Origin: Dipylidium caninum
Lineage: Eukaryota; Platyhelminthes; Cestoda; Cyclophyllidea; Dipylidiidae
Assembly: GCA_017562135.1 (NCBI GenBank)
Contig: QEYB01001664.1
Span: 302,927-366,926 of the forward strand
Direction of reading: 5' to 3'
Length of the DNA stretch: 64,000 bases
A program made the position numbers and the translations under genes. This document shows, piece by piece, positions 25,712-36,800 of this stretch; the stretch's first letter is position 1, and every line of letters begins with the position of its first letter. A model generated the notes under the pieces. The model was not told the DNA's origin. It ran no database searches and saw only the letters and a program-made list of their open reading frames with translations.

Positions 25712-27614
25712 TTAGGAGAGCGATGGACGCTTCTGGTCATTGCCCTCATGATTACCCTTAGTGGACTCGTCTGAGGAACGTTTTTGGTGTGTGGAAAGAT
25801 GGCGTTGATGTTTCTCCACATAATGGCTCCATTTGTCGTGGTTCAGCCGTTGAAAATCAGTCTCGCGGCGGGCGATTAATTCCAGGTAGTCGGCGAGATG
25901 TACCAGTTCCCTGTCTTCGGCATAGTTCACATTGGCATCGCGATACGAGTGAATCTAGCTCAACAAACAACTCGATGTAAGGGAAAACAACAGCGTCACA
26001 CCTGCTATGTGGAGAAAAAACTGGTCGACTACACACAGCTTTAAATACCTAGAGAACGCTATGTAACCCACCTTTCCTGTATCTAATCCAGCTAGAGAGG
26101 ACCAATAGGGCCGTAGTTCGCCATCTAAGAATCAATCCCTATCGGTTTATAGATGAAACAAAAGGGACGCCAACGCCTTGTATAGCATTACACTACACGA
26201 CAAAGCAGGATGAGGCAAAACAGTTGCGCTTACGAAAAAATAGTGTGGCACTTGGGCGTCAGTGGTTAGGATAGAGCGCAACAGGTTACACGCGAATAAG
26301 CACAACCACCTTCCCCCACAGGTAAAAGTTTCATTAACCGCTAAATTCTCAAAGAATATATCCGTTGGCACCTACCATTTCATTTATTTCGAAATTCTTA
26401 AAAAGAGATACAAGGTTCAAAAATTAATTTACTCGACAAGAAACAGAATGGGTTAAAAACTTAGGTCAAATAGCGCAAACTCACCCGAAGACCTGAACCG
26501 GGATTCATAGCAAAATTTCGACGTACATCATCAAACATTATGGTGTTGTGCGGACCAAACTGAGGAAACTTATGCCATATTACGGCCAAGGGCTTTACCT
26601 ATAACAAATTAGCAGCAAAAGGGCGTAATTTTGCAAATGTAAACTTTGACTAAAGTAGGAAGTTCAGGCGGGAGAATACAAAGGTATGTGTCAACAGATT
26701 GACTTACACCTTTCACACCATGGTCGGGGAGATTGACACTAATCATGGCTCCTAATCGATCAAAAGGCAGATCTTGAACGGACGATCTGTATCTTCCAGA
26801 TCTGCGCCCAAGTTGGGAACAAAGTTCGGATTTTCATCATCCTCATCTATTCGTCTCTGTCGAACTCTGTTTACAATGATTTGTGAAATTAAGTCCATTT
26901 GACTTATTTTGGCCAGAATCCATGTCATGCTAGTGGCCGACCAGATGGCAATGTCGTAGAACTCGTAGGCTCGTGTGAGGAAGGGTATGAGATAGGGACG
27001 CATCAAATGTTTTACGGATTCAGCAGGTGTTAGGTGGTCTAAAGGGAATTTCCCCATGAGCCATAAGACAAATTCATTGTACCAAAAATAGTATAATCTA
27101 TGTCAAGGACGAGGAGACGCTTTCCAGGTCTAAATTCAGCTATTTTAACAAACTTATATGTATTGCATCGTTTAGCCAGTTTTTCCAAATTTTCTGGCCT
27201 CATAAAAACTGCTAAATCTTCTTCCGTAAAGTCATAATCGTCGATTACATCTGGAGGATCAGCATTCGAAAGATCAATAACTCTTTTCTAGGAGATGAGT
27301 CAGATATGTCGTTGCATACTCTCTCTTCATCCGTGCTGCCCATTAACAATAATTTAGTTGACGGTTTGAGAGCCAGTTTCTTGATAGGAAGTTCATCAGA
27401 GAGCGTCTGACCTTAAAAGGGGTAACATTGTCAGACGTAATATACCCTTTTCAGCGACCAAGCCTAAAAGTTTCTGGTTTTGAGGAGGAACATTAGTCAG
27501 TTGGTACAGTTTATCTTTCAGATCTTTTATGGATGAGTCATTAGAAAAGTCGTCCAATTGAAACAATTGGCCATTGAATTTCACTTTTATTGGACCTATT
27601 GATCCATCAGTCAT
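25712..27614 (-). CDS. UBLCP1: UBLCP1, ubiquitin-like domain HAD phosphatase of the nuclear proteasome
   Basis: Exons: 27614-27446, 27411-27320, 27287-27083, 27038-26784, 26751-26708, 26598-26485, 25954-25712; 373 aa (human 318). UBLCP1 dephosphorylates the 26S proteasome through an FCP/SCP-type domain. The N-terminal ubiquitin-like fold spans about residues 8-90 ([29 protein letters not shown]). Then [13 protein letters not shown] carries the DxDxT catalytic pair, followed by [35 protein letters not shown] and [12 protein letters not shown], with the C-terminal helix [13 protein letters not shown] and a basic/acidic tail. The ATG at 27614 matches the human start. Introns 1-4 are 34, 32, 44 and 32 nt. 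Around 26752-26784 the model is awkward: a 32-nt intron keeps frame but removes the strand equivalent to human YKITFMLD, while reading through gives FKICLLID and then a stop. Confidence 0.9.
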
Positions 27615-28876
27615 AATGCAGTTCCGTAAAAAGTCGATCAGCTGTGACTGGGTGCCTCTGGAAAACACCGCCACGCCGTATCAGTGACCGGCGTTCCTCC
27701 AAACATCACCTAAAACAAGGTGCCAAGTCAGATATAAGTTTGCATTCGAAATACGCATTAATGTAGAGAAAATTACGGCAGAATATAAACAATGAATAAA
27801 TCCACACTGCAATTAGCACAAGGGTACCTGAAACATTGTTTGATTTTGATATGCCTACGAAGAACAAATTTGCAGCGAAAGGAGTATAGGTTTTTTGAAA
27901 TAAGACTGTCTTACACCCTTTGACCAGATGCTAGGTTGGAAGAAGTTTAAAAGGGACAAAAGACCTGGATTCACATGTGCCTTTCTGAACGTTCCTATAC
28001 TTTCTCATCAAGAAAATGTGTGAATCTGCAAAAATTTCAATATCCACATTTGGTTTATTACTTCTTAATTCTAAGCCTGGTCGCCCTATCTGGCTATTTT
28101 TACTCCCATTTGCTTATGTGAGACAGCAAGTAATGACAATTGAATCTGACTAGTTTCAAATGAATTAAACGGTTTAAAATAAGTAGTGAGGACATATTTT
28201 GCCAACAAGGCTGCGTGGACCCTTTGTTATAAAGCATGCACGATAATTTGTATAGACTACAGATAAGTAAGTATCCCAACGGCAATTGCCCTTATTCGTA
28301 GCATTTTGTCCGTCACATATCCAAAGTGAATTTTCACAGATCATTTACTCTACACTTATGAAAGTCTTAAAATACTGGTTTCTTTGAGTCTTACACTGCT
28401 TAAGATTTTTCTCCCACAAATCACACGTAACGAAACAAATACATGTGTTAAACAAATTTCAGTGAATTTTTTCCCAGAACTCTCATTACCATCATTCTGA
28501 AAATGCCCACACCCAGCGTACTTTAAAAAATACTGTAAAATTCATGCAATTCTTCTTCTGAATTACTTAAAATAACCGTTAATGGGAAAAAAGTAGTAAC
28601 CTCAACCATTATGTTTATGTAGTAATCAGTAGTATCACTCAGTAAAATACACATGCAACTGATTAGTCATGATTGCACATTTGCAAAACATAGTAAGCAA
28701 ATTCGCTTGGAACATTTGTTCCTTTTATGGTATTTTAGCCCTTTTATCTTAACTCCGAAGTAAGATGAGATCTTTTCAAAGTTATTTAGTTCTCCCTCCT
28801 ACCCAAACACGATTATACGATCGATAAGGTTGCTTTAAATCACATTTGTCGGTCTTTCTACCCTATTGATCAAAGA
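27615..28876. promoter_or_regulatory. Shared 5' interval of UBLCP1 and CFAP53
   Basis: These 1.26 kb separate two start codons that face away from each other, so both promoters must be here. The sequence is A/T-rich with no long open frame. No specific motif (TATA, X-box) could be assigned with confidence. The role is inferred from position only. Confidence 0.45.
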
Positions 28877-30277
28877 ATGATGTCTCCCGGTTTAGAACGC
28901 GTATATTTACAGTGGAGAAGGCGAGACGTGGCCCGACGCCAGAAGTCCCTTTACACTACGCGTTATTGTTCAGCCATGGTAACTCTCAACGAGAGGCTGC
29001 AGGCACGTAGGGCTAAACTTCGGGACTTAATTAAGCGCGAAAAGGAAGATGACATGAATGCCTGTTGCGAGAAATTACGCGCTCAGGAGACAGTACGTAA
29101 GGAGGCGATAATTGCTGAGGCTGAAATGATTAAACAACTCATCAAATCTGCGTATGAGGCGAAGGCGGACCGAGAATACAAGAGACTTTTCCATCTGTCC
29201 AGCGAGGAGTATCGCATCTGTCGGCCTCACGTGATTCAAATGGCAATTAAGGAGGATCAAAAAGTTATAAATGAATTTAAGAGGCAGAAAGGAACATACG
29301 AAAAAGAACGCGAGGAAATCCTTATTAAATTGGGTGATGGTTTCAGTCGCCAAATTACAGATGCTGACTCGTCCCGAGTTCTGGATAGGGCAACTCTAAA
29401 CAAGTTGCATCATAACACTTTCCTCCAGCAGATGGTTGAGAATGAGACGAAACGGAAACATGAAGAATCAGAGAAACGGGTAAATGAGAAGAATATGATC
29501 GAACAGTTGAAGGCCGCTATTGAGGCGGATGATCGGAGGGCAATGGAACGACTTGAAGCCCAACAATATCACAGTCGGGAACTTCAGGATCAAATGGAAA
29601 TGGTAAGAAAGCGTATTGAGCGTCGAGAATCTGAGGACGCAGAATTTGAAAGGGCAATAAGACGAAACTGGGAGGTGAAGGCGACCTCTCCTATAGATCG
29701 AAGGGAACGCTTGAGAGGGCTCAATGACGAGGCCAAGTGCTTCCTACAGCACCAACAGCAAGTGCGAGACCACCGCAAGTACTCTGATGCCATTGCAGAC
29801 AAGCAACGGGCCGAAGCAGCCGAAGAGTGTTATCGAAAACAGAAAGAGCGCCTAAAAGCACATCAATGCTTCATGCAGAAGATAAATAGGGAAACCTATG
29901 ACGCTCAAAGGACTGCTGTGGAGGAGAATCCCAGATATCGTGCCCAGATTAGACAACAGAAAGTGGAATCAGAGGCAAAAGAACTACTCCAGCTTGAAAA
30001 AGGAGAAGAAGAGAGTCAGAGGGCAAGGGAGGCTGCCGAAGCGGCCAAACGCAAGGCTTTTCGGGTGTCTTTGGAGAAGCAATTGGAAGAAGTGCGTTTA
30101 CGGCGTCAACATGAGATAGAGGAAAGCGAGAGAGAGAAGGCCGCTGAACGATTAGCTGACGAGGATTATCGTAGAAGGATGAAGAATTTGGTGTGTGATG
30201 AATGGGCATGGGATGTGTACACACTCCATCCGTGGCGGCGAAAGGGCTCTACGGATGATCACTTAAAGTGGTGCTGA
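28877..30277 (+). CDS. CFAP53: CFAP53 (CCDC11), axonemal microtubule inner protein, intronless
   Basis: One continuous frame of 466 codons encodes an almost fully helical, charge-rich protein of the trichohyalin-plectin-homology group. CFAP53 lies inside the lumen of ciliary doublet microtubules and stabilises axonemal dynein docking and cilium motility. Supporting similarity: ERLQARRAKLRDLI near residue 40 matches human ERRNKLRELL-type sequence, EYKRLFHLSSEEYR follows, and coiled coil runs to about residue 440. The C-terminal YTLHPWRRK corresponds to the IHPMRK end of human CFAP53 (514 aa). The ATG at 28877 is the first in frame and is followed by a second ATG. The lack of any intron is unlike its split neighbours. 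UBLCP1 starts 1.26 kb away in the opposite direction, so the two may share a regulatory interval. MNS1 or CFAP45 are less likely alternatives. Confidence 0.85.
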   Translation: MMSPGLERVYLQWRRRDVARRQKSLYTTRYCSAMVTLNERLQARRAKLRDLIKREKEDDMNACCEKLRAQETVRKEAIIAEAEMIKQLIKSAYEAKADREYKRLFHLSSEEYRICRPHVIQMAIKEDQKVINEFKRQKGTYEKEREEILIKLGDGFSRQITDADSSRVLDRATLNKLHHNTFLQQMVENETKRKHEESEKRVNEKNMIEQLKAAIEADDRRAMERLEAQQYHSRELQDQMEMVRKRIERRESEDAEFERAIRRNWEVKATSPIDRRERLRGLNDEAKCFLQHQQQVRDHRKYSDAIADKQRAEAAEECYRKQKERLKAHQCFMQKINRETYDAQRTAVEENPRYRAQIRQQKVESEAKELLQLEKGEEESQRAREAAEAAKRKAFRVSLEKQLEEVRLRRQHEIEESEREKAAERLADEDYRRRMKNLVCDEWAWDVYTLHPWRRKGSTDDHLKWC

Positions 30278-33200
30278 AGTGAGGTTCCTGTTAAGAGTAT
30301 AGCACCCAAGTTTTGGGAAAAATGTTACAATCTTCTACGCGTAATAGCCTCTATGGAGTCTTCAAAGCGACAATTGTTCCATCTTTTTATCATGGTCATT
30401 TCTACTGATAATTCACTATCTACAACAAATTCACTTAGTTCTCGTATGAGTTAGTGTCGTGAAATCTTGCAAGCACGTGACGCCGCTACCTGGACGGAGG
30501 CATTTTTGCGACGCTACAGAGGAGAAGAAAAATTCTGTTCCGCTACTACACCGGGGAGGAGAAGTTAAAGACCTCACAGAAAAGTAACGGTGTCGGGATT
30601 TGCTGAAGCTTGAGGAGTCGATGGGAGTAAAGTGGTTGACTTACATGACGATTCATGGAGTCTTAGATGAATGTCTTAGAAGACATAATCAGGGGGATTT
30701 ATTTTTGCAAAATCACCAGGCAAATGAGCCGAATAATATAAATCACACAAAATAGCTGAGCATTTCGAAAAACATGAGGCATTACAATGTATGTGCGCTT
30801 TTGTGTTGACTAAGCGGTTTTTTCGGCCGAAAGATGTCAACAAACACTTCTACCAATTTTCGTTTTTTCCACATTGCGACATGCCACCCTCGATTAATTT
30901 TTTTTTTTTAACCTGTTTGGCCGTTGTTGCGACGATATCATCTATTCGTCAACCCTAGATCAGGTGTAAGTTAGATCTAAGTGGCATTTTAAGTTGCCTT
31001 TTCTCGTGGATTACTCGGAGCTTCTTAACTACCTACTTCTAAAGCATTTTGAGGAATTGTTTATTCAAGTGAAGAAAATGGGACAAACCAGGTTTTCGTG
31101 AGAGAGATTAATGAGATGAGCTTCCAAGGGACGCCTCCTAACTTCCAAAGACCTGGAATTAAAAGAAGGGCATATAAAAGAGTCAAGTGGGTAAAAGGTT
31201 TCTGCCTTTGGTGCCTCTGATTAGCCCATTTTTCGGCCCGACATTCCTGGGATTCAGGGTCTTGTCTGACTTAGTGCCCTCTTGCCTCCCCAAGACTCAA
31301 TAATCCGACTCCACAAACTGGTATTACCCTTACGATACACTAGCACTGTGAGTTAATCAAAAGCTTAACATATTCAGGCTGGGATTATTCGTTATGATTA
31401 CATGGTTGATTGGTATCAGAATTGGCACGTAAACCCATTAGAGATTGTCCTAACGTCCACGAAATGGTTACCTAAACTTCCCGGAATTGCAGAGAGAAAA
31501 GGACACGCAGTAATTCCTGAAGGAGTATTTAGAGATAGAGAAATTGGGAATTTTGTATATAATTTTTTGCAAAGTTTAGGGTGGAAGGCATCTGTCAGGA
31601 TAAACTACTCCCATTTTAACCTTACACAGAAAATCAAGTAAAGCAGCAAATATCCTTATTTGTAAAAGAAAATTTGAGTACTGAATATGCTTTGTGTCAT
31701 CTGCAGGTAAAAATAGCCCCAAATGAAAATGGGTAAAAACACCTTGAATGCTTTGGATGGAGGGCTGGTAGGGATGCACTCGACTTCTTGACCTTTCCTC
31801 TGTTTCCTACAGCTTCATAACAGATCAGAAGGCGCCTTAGTAGTAGAGAAAATTCTATGGACATTGAGGTAATAATGAATTAAAATCTTCCGAATTGTGA
31901 TTATTCTTTTTAAGTATCTCGAAGGTGACTTTTAGCGCTTAGCAAGTGAAGATTTGAAGTTCTGTGTCCATGCGTATCGTCATAATACCACATCTAGGAC
32001 GAATGTTCTGCTTCGAACTCTGTTAAACCCTGTGGACGCAATTTTACGTTGCACTTACAAGCCTGTTGTGCAAATGCAATGAATTTCTCGAGTCCTCTGT
32101 TTTTGGATTACACTGATTAGCTCATATTCTACATTGAAGGCTCGCAAAATTGGGGGCTGAAAGAGTCATTACGACTCATTGTTATTTCTCGAGACGTCAC
32201 CTACCCCAGATGATAAGATTACTTCAACTCTATTTGTCCGCTGTTTCGACGTTGTCTCACCAAAGTTTTACAATCAAATTCCTATTTTAATTTAAAAGGC
32301 AAATAGACTAGAGGACAAATCTGTTTTTACATACTGCTTCCCAAACAAAAGCCATTACAGTCATAACTGTTGAACAGAAAGTTGCTGTCCGCAAAAAACT
32401 CAACCCGAAGTAGTCTGTATGATCGGAGAAAAAGAAAACCTTCTCTACAGTATGAAAGTTTGCCACATATTCCATGTTCACTTTATCTGTCGCTGACCGA
32501 TTACTACTTAATATCGAATCGTTTTCGTAACTCTGCAATAGAAAATTAAAAAAAAACACGAACTTTCCCGCCTTAGTAAAGCCAAAAGTCGTAGATACTA
32601 ATGTAAGTTAAATTCGACCAAATTTAATAAAACGATGTGGTATATTGCACCTTTAAAATTGTTTTCCATTTAATATTCAACGCTGGTTTATAATTTCCAA
32701 ACAAATATCTCTAAATTAGGTGATTAACCCAAAATAAATAATCACCTGCAGATCACTAATGGAACCGGCCAGGATATTTCTGTCAGAAGTCATTCTTCGA
32801 CCAAAGCATGTGGCAAGTAAAGTAGATACATTTTGGAAAGCGATGGAAATGCCTTTTGAAATCGGCAGTTTTGGACCTTTGCCTTATGAGGTGGCAAGAG
32901 TGATCAAAATCAAGCACTGATTTCCTTCGTACAAGCCATCTAATTGGTATTTCACGTGCGTACTTAATGCTCCCAGTTTTTTTATTCAAATGTCTCTTAT
33001 TTTAAAATTCGTTTTCCCGTCCGCGATTACTTTTTTACTATCCCTTCCTTGTAAAAGTTCCTATAATATCAACAAATGAGTTGCATTGACATTCACAGTA
33101 CATGAGACTCTGTGCTGAAAGAGATGCTTCGGCTTTGATTGAAAAGGAATTTCTTCACCCTCAATCAGCCATTTTTTGCCTCCATTTCTAAGTATAAAAA

Positions 33201-33581
33201 GTTTGAGGTTGACGTGGATCTCTCTCATTTGGAGATTTTTTTTTCATTTTGGTAAAAATTAACATCTTTAATCTTCGTCAATAATGTTAACACTCCGTGT
33301 TCGACTAACACGTGTCCTCGCCGTTACCGCAAAGGTATAATAAATTTTCGGCCGCTGGGCACTGATACCCCTAACTTCGTTCGGAGAATGCGAAACTTCA
33401 TCGTGCTGGTGTTATTCGTGAGCTACCATAGCTTGCAGAACCAAATGAGAAGGAGGAATCTCGTATACTAAAGGCTTAAATCTATGCTGCCGGAAAAATG
33501 GAAATCCCCTCAAACACCTTCAGGAATGGCCTGGCGACAATAAGACGAAAGGAAAAAACGGTGCCGAAATATCGTTCCCAG
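30278..33581. other. Mostly non-coding; nothing firm
   Basis: Downstream of CFAP53 no gene is recognised. An ATG near 33284 opens 17 codons with a basic hydrophobic start (MLTLRVRLTRVLAVTAK) followed by a GTATAA donor. It could be a mitochondrial presequence or first exon, but no phase-consistent link to the coding-like exon at 33582 was found. Confidence 0.35.
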
Positions 33582-33825
33582 AATAAGTCGGAAGAAAAAC
33601 AAATCGGAACCACCGATTACTGAGAGCTCTAAGCCAGGGAGTGAGGAACCGGTTCAACCGTCGACGTCTGTGTCAACTGTGGAGACTGATGCTACACATT
33701 TAGCACCCCTACCTCCTGAAGTTCAAAGTCGCCAATCTTACACCACTGCTTTCGCTCTCTCTGTTGTGGCTTCCCGTATCAGTGTTTTACTAGTGATCAC
33801 CAACTTGTTAAGCATTTTCAAATAA
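33582..33825 (+). CDS. Orphan terminal exon with C-terminal membrane anchor
   Basis: After an AG at 33580-33581 the frame stays open for 81 codons to a TAA at 33823, which overlaps an AATAAA polyadenylation signal. The peptide begins basic (SRKKNKSEPP), passes through a P/S/T/E-rich linker (GSEEPVQPSTSVSTVE), and ends in a hydrophobic stretch (FALSVVASRISVLLVITNLL) four residues before the stop. This is the shape of a tail-anchored protein. I do not recognise it. In the same frame upstream an in-frame TAA lies at 33540-33542, so either an intron ends at 33581 or the gene is broken. Confidence 0.35.
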
Positions 33826-36800
33826 ATCTCCCATTTATCGTTTGCTATTCTTCGCCTTTAATCTCCTTATTTTGCGTTCTCTCGCCAACGCATTCGCCAG
33901 TCTCTTTGGCCTAAGCGTACGCTTTCTATCAATCAGTATCATTTTTCAAGTCCAAATATTCGTTGTCATCAAAAAAAATACCAAGTTCCTTTAGGCAGAA
34001 GCAATTTGAGAAAATTAAATCATTTCTTGCAAATGATGTAACATAACTGTCACCACCCATAAGTCATCTCTTATTCCAATTTTTTCAATTCTTATATACA
34101 AGTTAATGTCAACATATATTCAAGCTGTGTAATTTAGATGGTATCTGGTTTATCAGTGAGTATCGCGGGCAACTTTATTCAGTGATTGGCTTTTGTGTGC
34201 TATTGGTAGAAGTATCAGTGGGATTGTTTAGGGTAAAACACGACTCAAAATGGGTTCTTAAAATTATAGTGAAGACAGGTTTTTTGTGAAAAGGGTAAGT
34301 TGGTCAGTTGAGAAAGTCAGGTAAATGCGTGAAAAAGGAGTTCAATGGCAAACCTGCTGTCCGCTTCAGGAACGGTTCGCCTCAATCCAACTTGGTTATT
34401 CCGTGGGGATTTGGCAGTGCGAGGAAGCAGATTTTCCTCAATGCGCATACAATCATAAATTTAGCCTTTCGCTGTACCGGCAATAATTTAAATATTTCAG
34501 GAGAAATATCGAAAATTCCTTTCTCTTCCACCTTTCTTTCTTAGGATCGAGAAATTTTCTTCCTGATAACTAAAAACTTTTAGGATAAAATTAAAAGCAA
34601 AGTTATATGAGTATAAATTCCATTTTGTGACAAATGTGCAGAAACCAAAACGTTGAGAATTTCCAAGGTCTACCACGAATGAAACAAAAACTAATTTTCT
34701 TCTCCTTCTGACTCCTCGAATAATTCCACTATAAGCCTGAAGGGTAACATCTAGATTCAGAGGAACGCGAAAAGGGTGCTTTTTTGGCCTCTCGAAGGTC
34801 TCGTTGAATTTTTCCCATGGTTCAGATGACGCACTGAGGACTAATTTAAAAAGAGCATGAAATGTTTTTTCAACTTAATTCCATTTACTGCAATTATTTG
34901 CGCCACTTTGTTGAGAAGTGGATAACGGACGAGAAGTCCACTTTTAATATCGCATTTACCAACAGAACACCCTACCGGTAGAAGTGAGTTCAAAATCACC
35001 GAGTTGTTTAGTAAGGTGTGTGAAGACTAGTGAATATCCTAAGATTTACTAAATCTCTACCATCGGACTTGCTAATCTCTCCAGCGTTAGAAGGAAAATG
35101 TGCCTGCTCTACTACACATCTGAATACGTGTTAGTCTGATTTCATTAGGGAAGAAAAGGTTTCCAAAAAGCGTTTGCAACAAACGGTCGGGTATCCTGGC
35201 GTCCATGGAAAGCATGTTTACTGATGGCGTCAATCAAAATTGAAACTGGACCTCACCAGATTGTCAATCGAAAGTAAAAGAAATAACAAAACGGTAGTTG
35301 TGTGCATCGGTGCACTGAAATATCTTATTAGATCTCTTCGCGGGAACGATCGGTGCATTATCATTAGTTTAATTCTCGGTTAAATGTTGGACTCCCCTAG
35401 TCGAAAAAATGAATAATTTTGCGTGATATGGGCCAGGCACTTCTGAAAAGTGAGTGAATAAGAATAGAAACACGCACCGGTAAGGACCCTTTGTTGAATG
35501 ACAGTGACTAATTAATTTTCTTGTTAATCTTGCTTTTACTTGTGAATCAGAAAACAAGAATGGCTACATATCTTGGCGTTAATGTGCAACACAATTCCGT
35601 CGAAAAATCCAAAGAATAACTAATAAACCTCTTGCTGTTTTCTATCAACACCAAGATGGGATGAGTTTTCTGCTTCGGAGCAACGTGATTAATGTTGGTG
35701 TTAAACAACACTTTTTTAATTTGTTTTTTCAAAATCACAAAAAATTCAGGTTCTACAAAATAAATACAGACAAATTTTTTGCGGAGTTTTCAAAAGGGAT
35801 GGATCATCATTTGCTCCAAATCTCATTTCGGAATAGATGCGTCCGCAGGGAGGAGACGGGCAAAAATCCGCAGTATTTCCCGCTCATGACACGATGGCGA
35901 AGGGGGCTAGAGTGAGCACAGAAGAAAACAGTGGCGTGAAGTAAGCTCTGTAACCTACTGTTAAATTATTCCCATTGTTTATAAGCTTACCGCTTTTTCT
36001 ATTGTTTTCCCGCAGGTGCCTTCTTCTCTGAGTATATGTAAGAGCAATTGGATCGGTTTCAATTTTGTGAAAGTTATAACATGAGGCATGGCTACAGGAC
36101 GACCCCCAGTTGTTTTACGCTGCTGGGGAACAAACCATTTGCATTCCTTGATGTCGATACATTTGGAATTTCATTAATCTCTTCTCCTTACTGGCCAAAG
36201 GCAGCATCGTCGCAAAACATATTTAACCATCGAGAATGTCATGGTAATCTGCAAAAAAAAATTTCTTTATATAGCTGACAGACGCGGGGGCTTCTATAGT
36301 GCGCGAGGGTGATGAGATAGATGTGGTCAGAGCTTTTCGTGAAGATTCACTCACGAATGCAGAATCACACTTCCTCATTTTTATTTCGTTCAATGTACTG
36401 TCCTCAGAGGTAAAACTACTTCAAATGCTCCCACCTTCTAGCCCGTTTTTCCGTCATTTCTGTCGGTTTTACCTTCCATTACCGGAGCCATTTCGACTCA
36501 GAAGTTCCATTGCCGCCTCACGAATGAAATGCGTATCCATGAGCAGTCCCTATCACTCAAAGCTCTCACAATTTTCGAATGATAGCTGACGCAGTCGAGG
36601 AAATCGAGATACGATAGTTGGAATGCCTGCATGTCTGTGGGCAAGTCCATACACGCCTTTGTCCTTTCCATCAATCAAGTATTTCTTGCATTTTGAAAAA
36701 CTCAAAATAGATGAGAATGCGGGATGTGGACTTAGCAAATATATGCACTCGTTTGGCCAAACTGCCCTGTAATTCATCCATCAATGTCACCGAGTGCACT

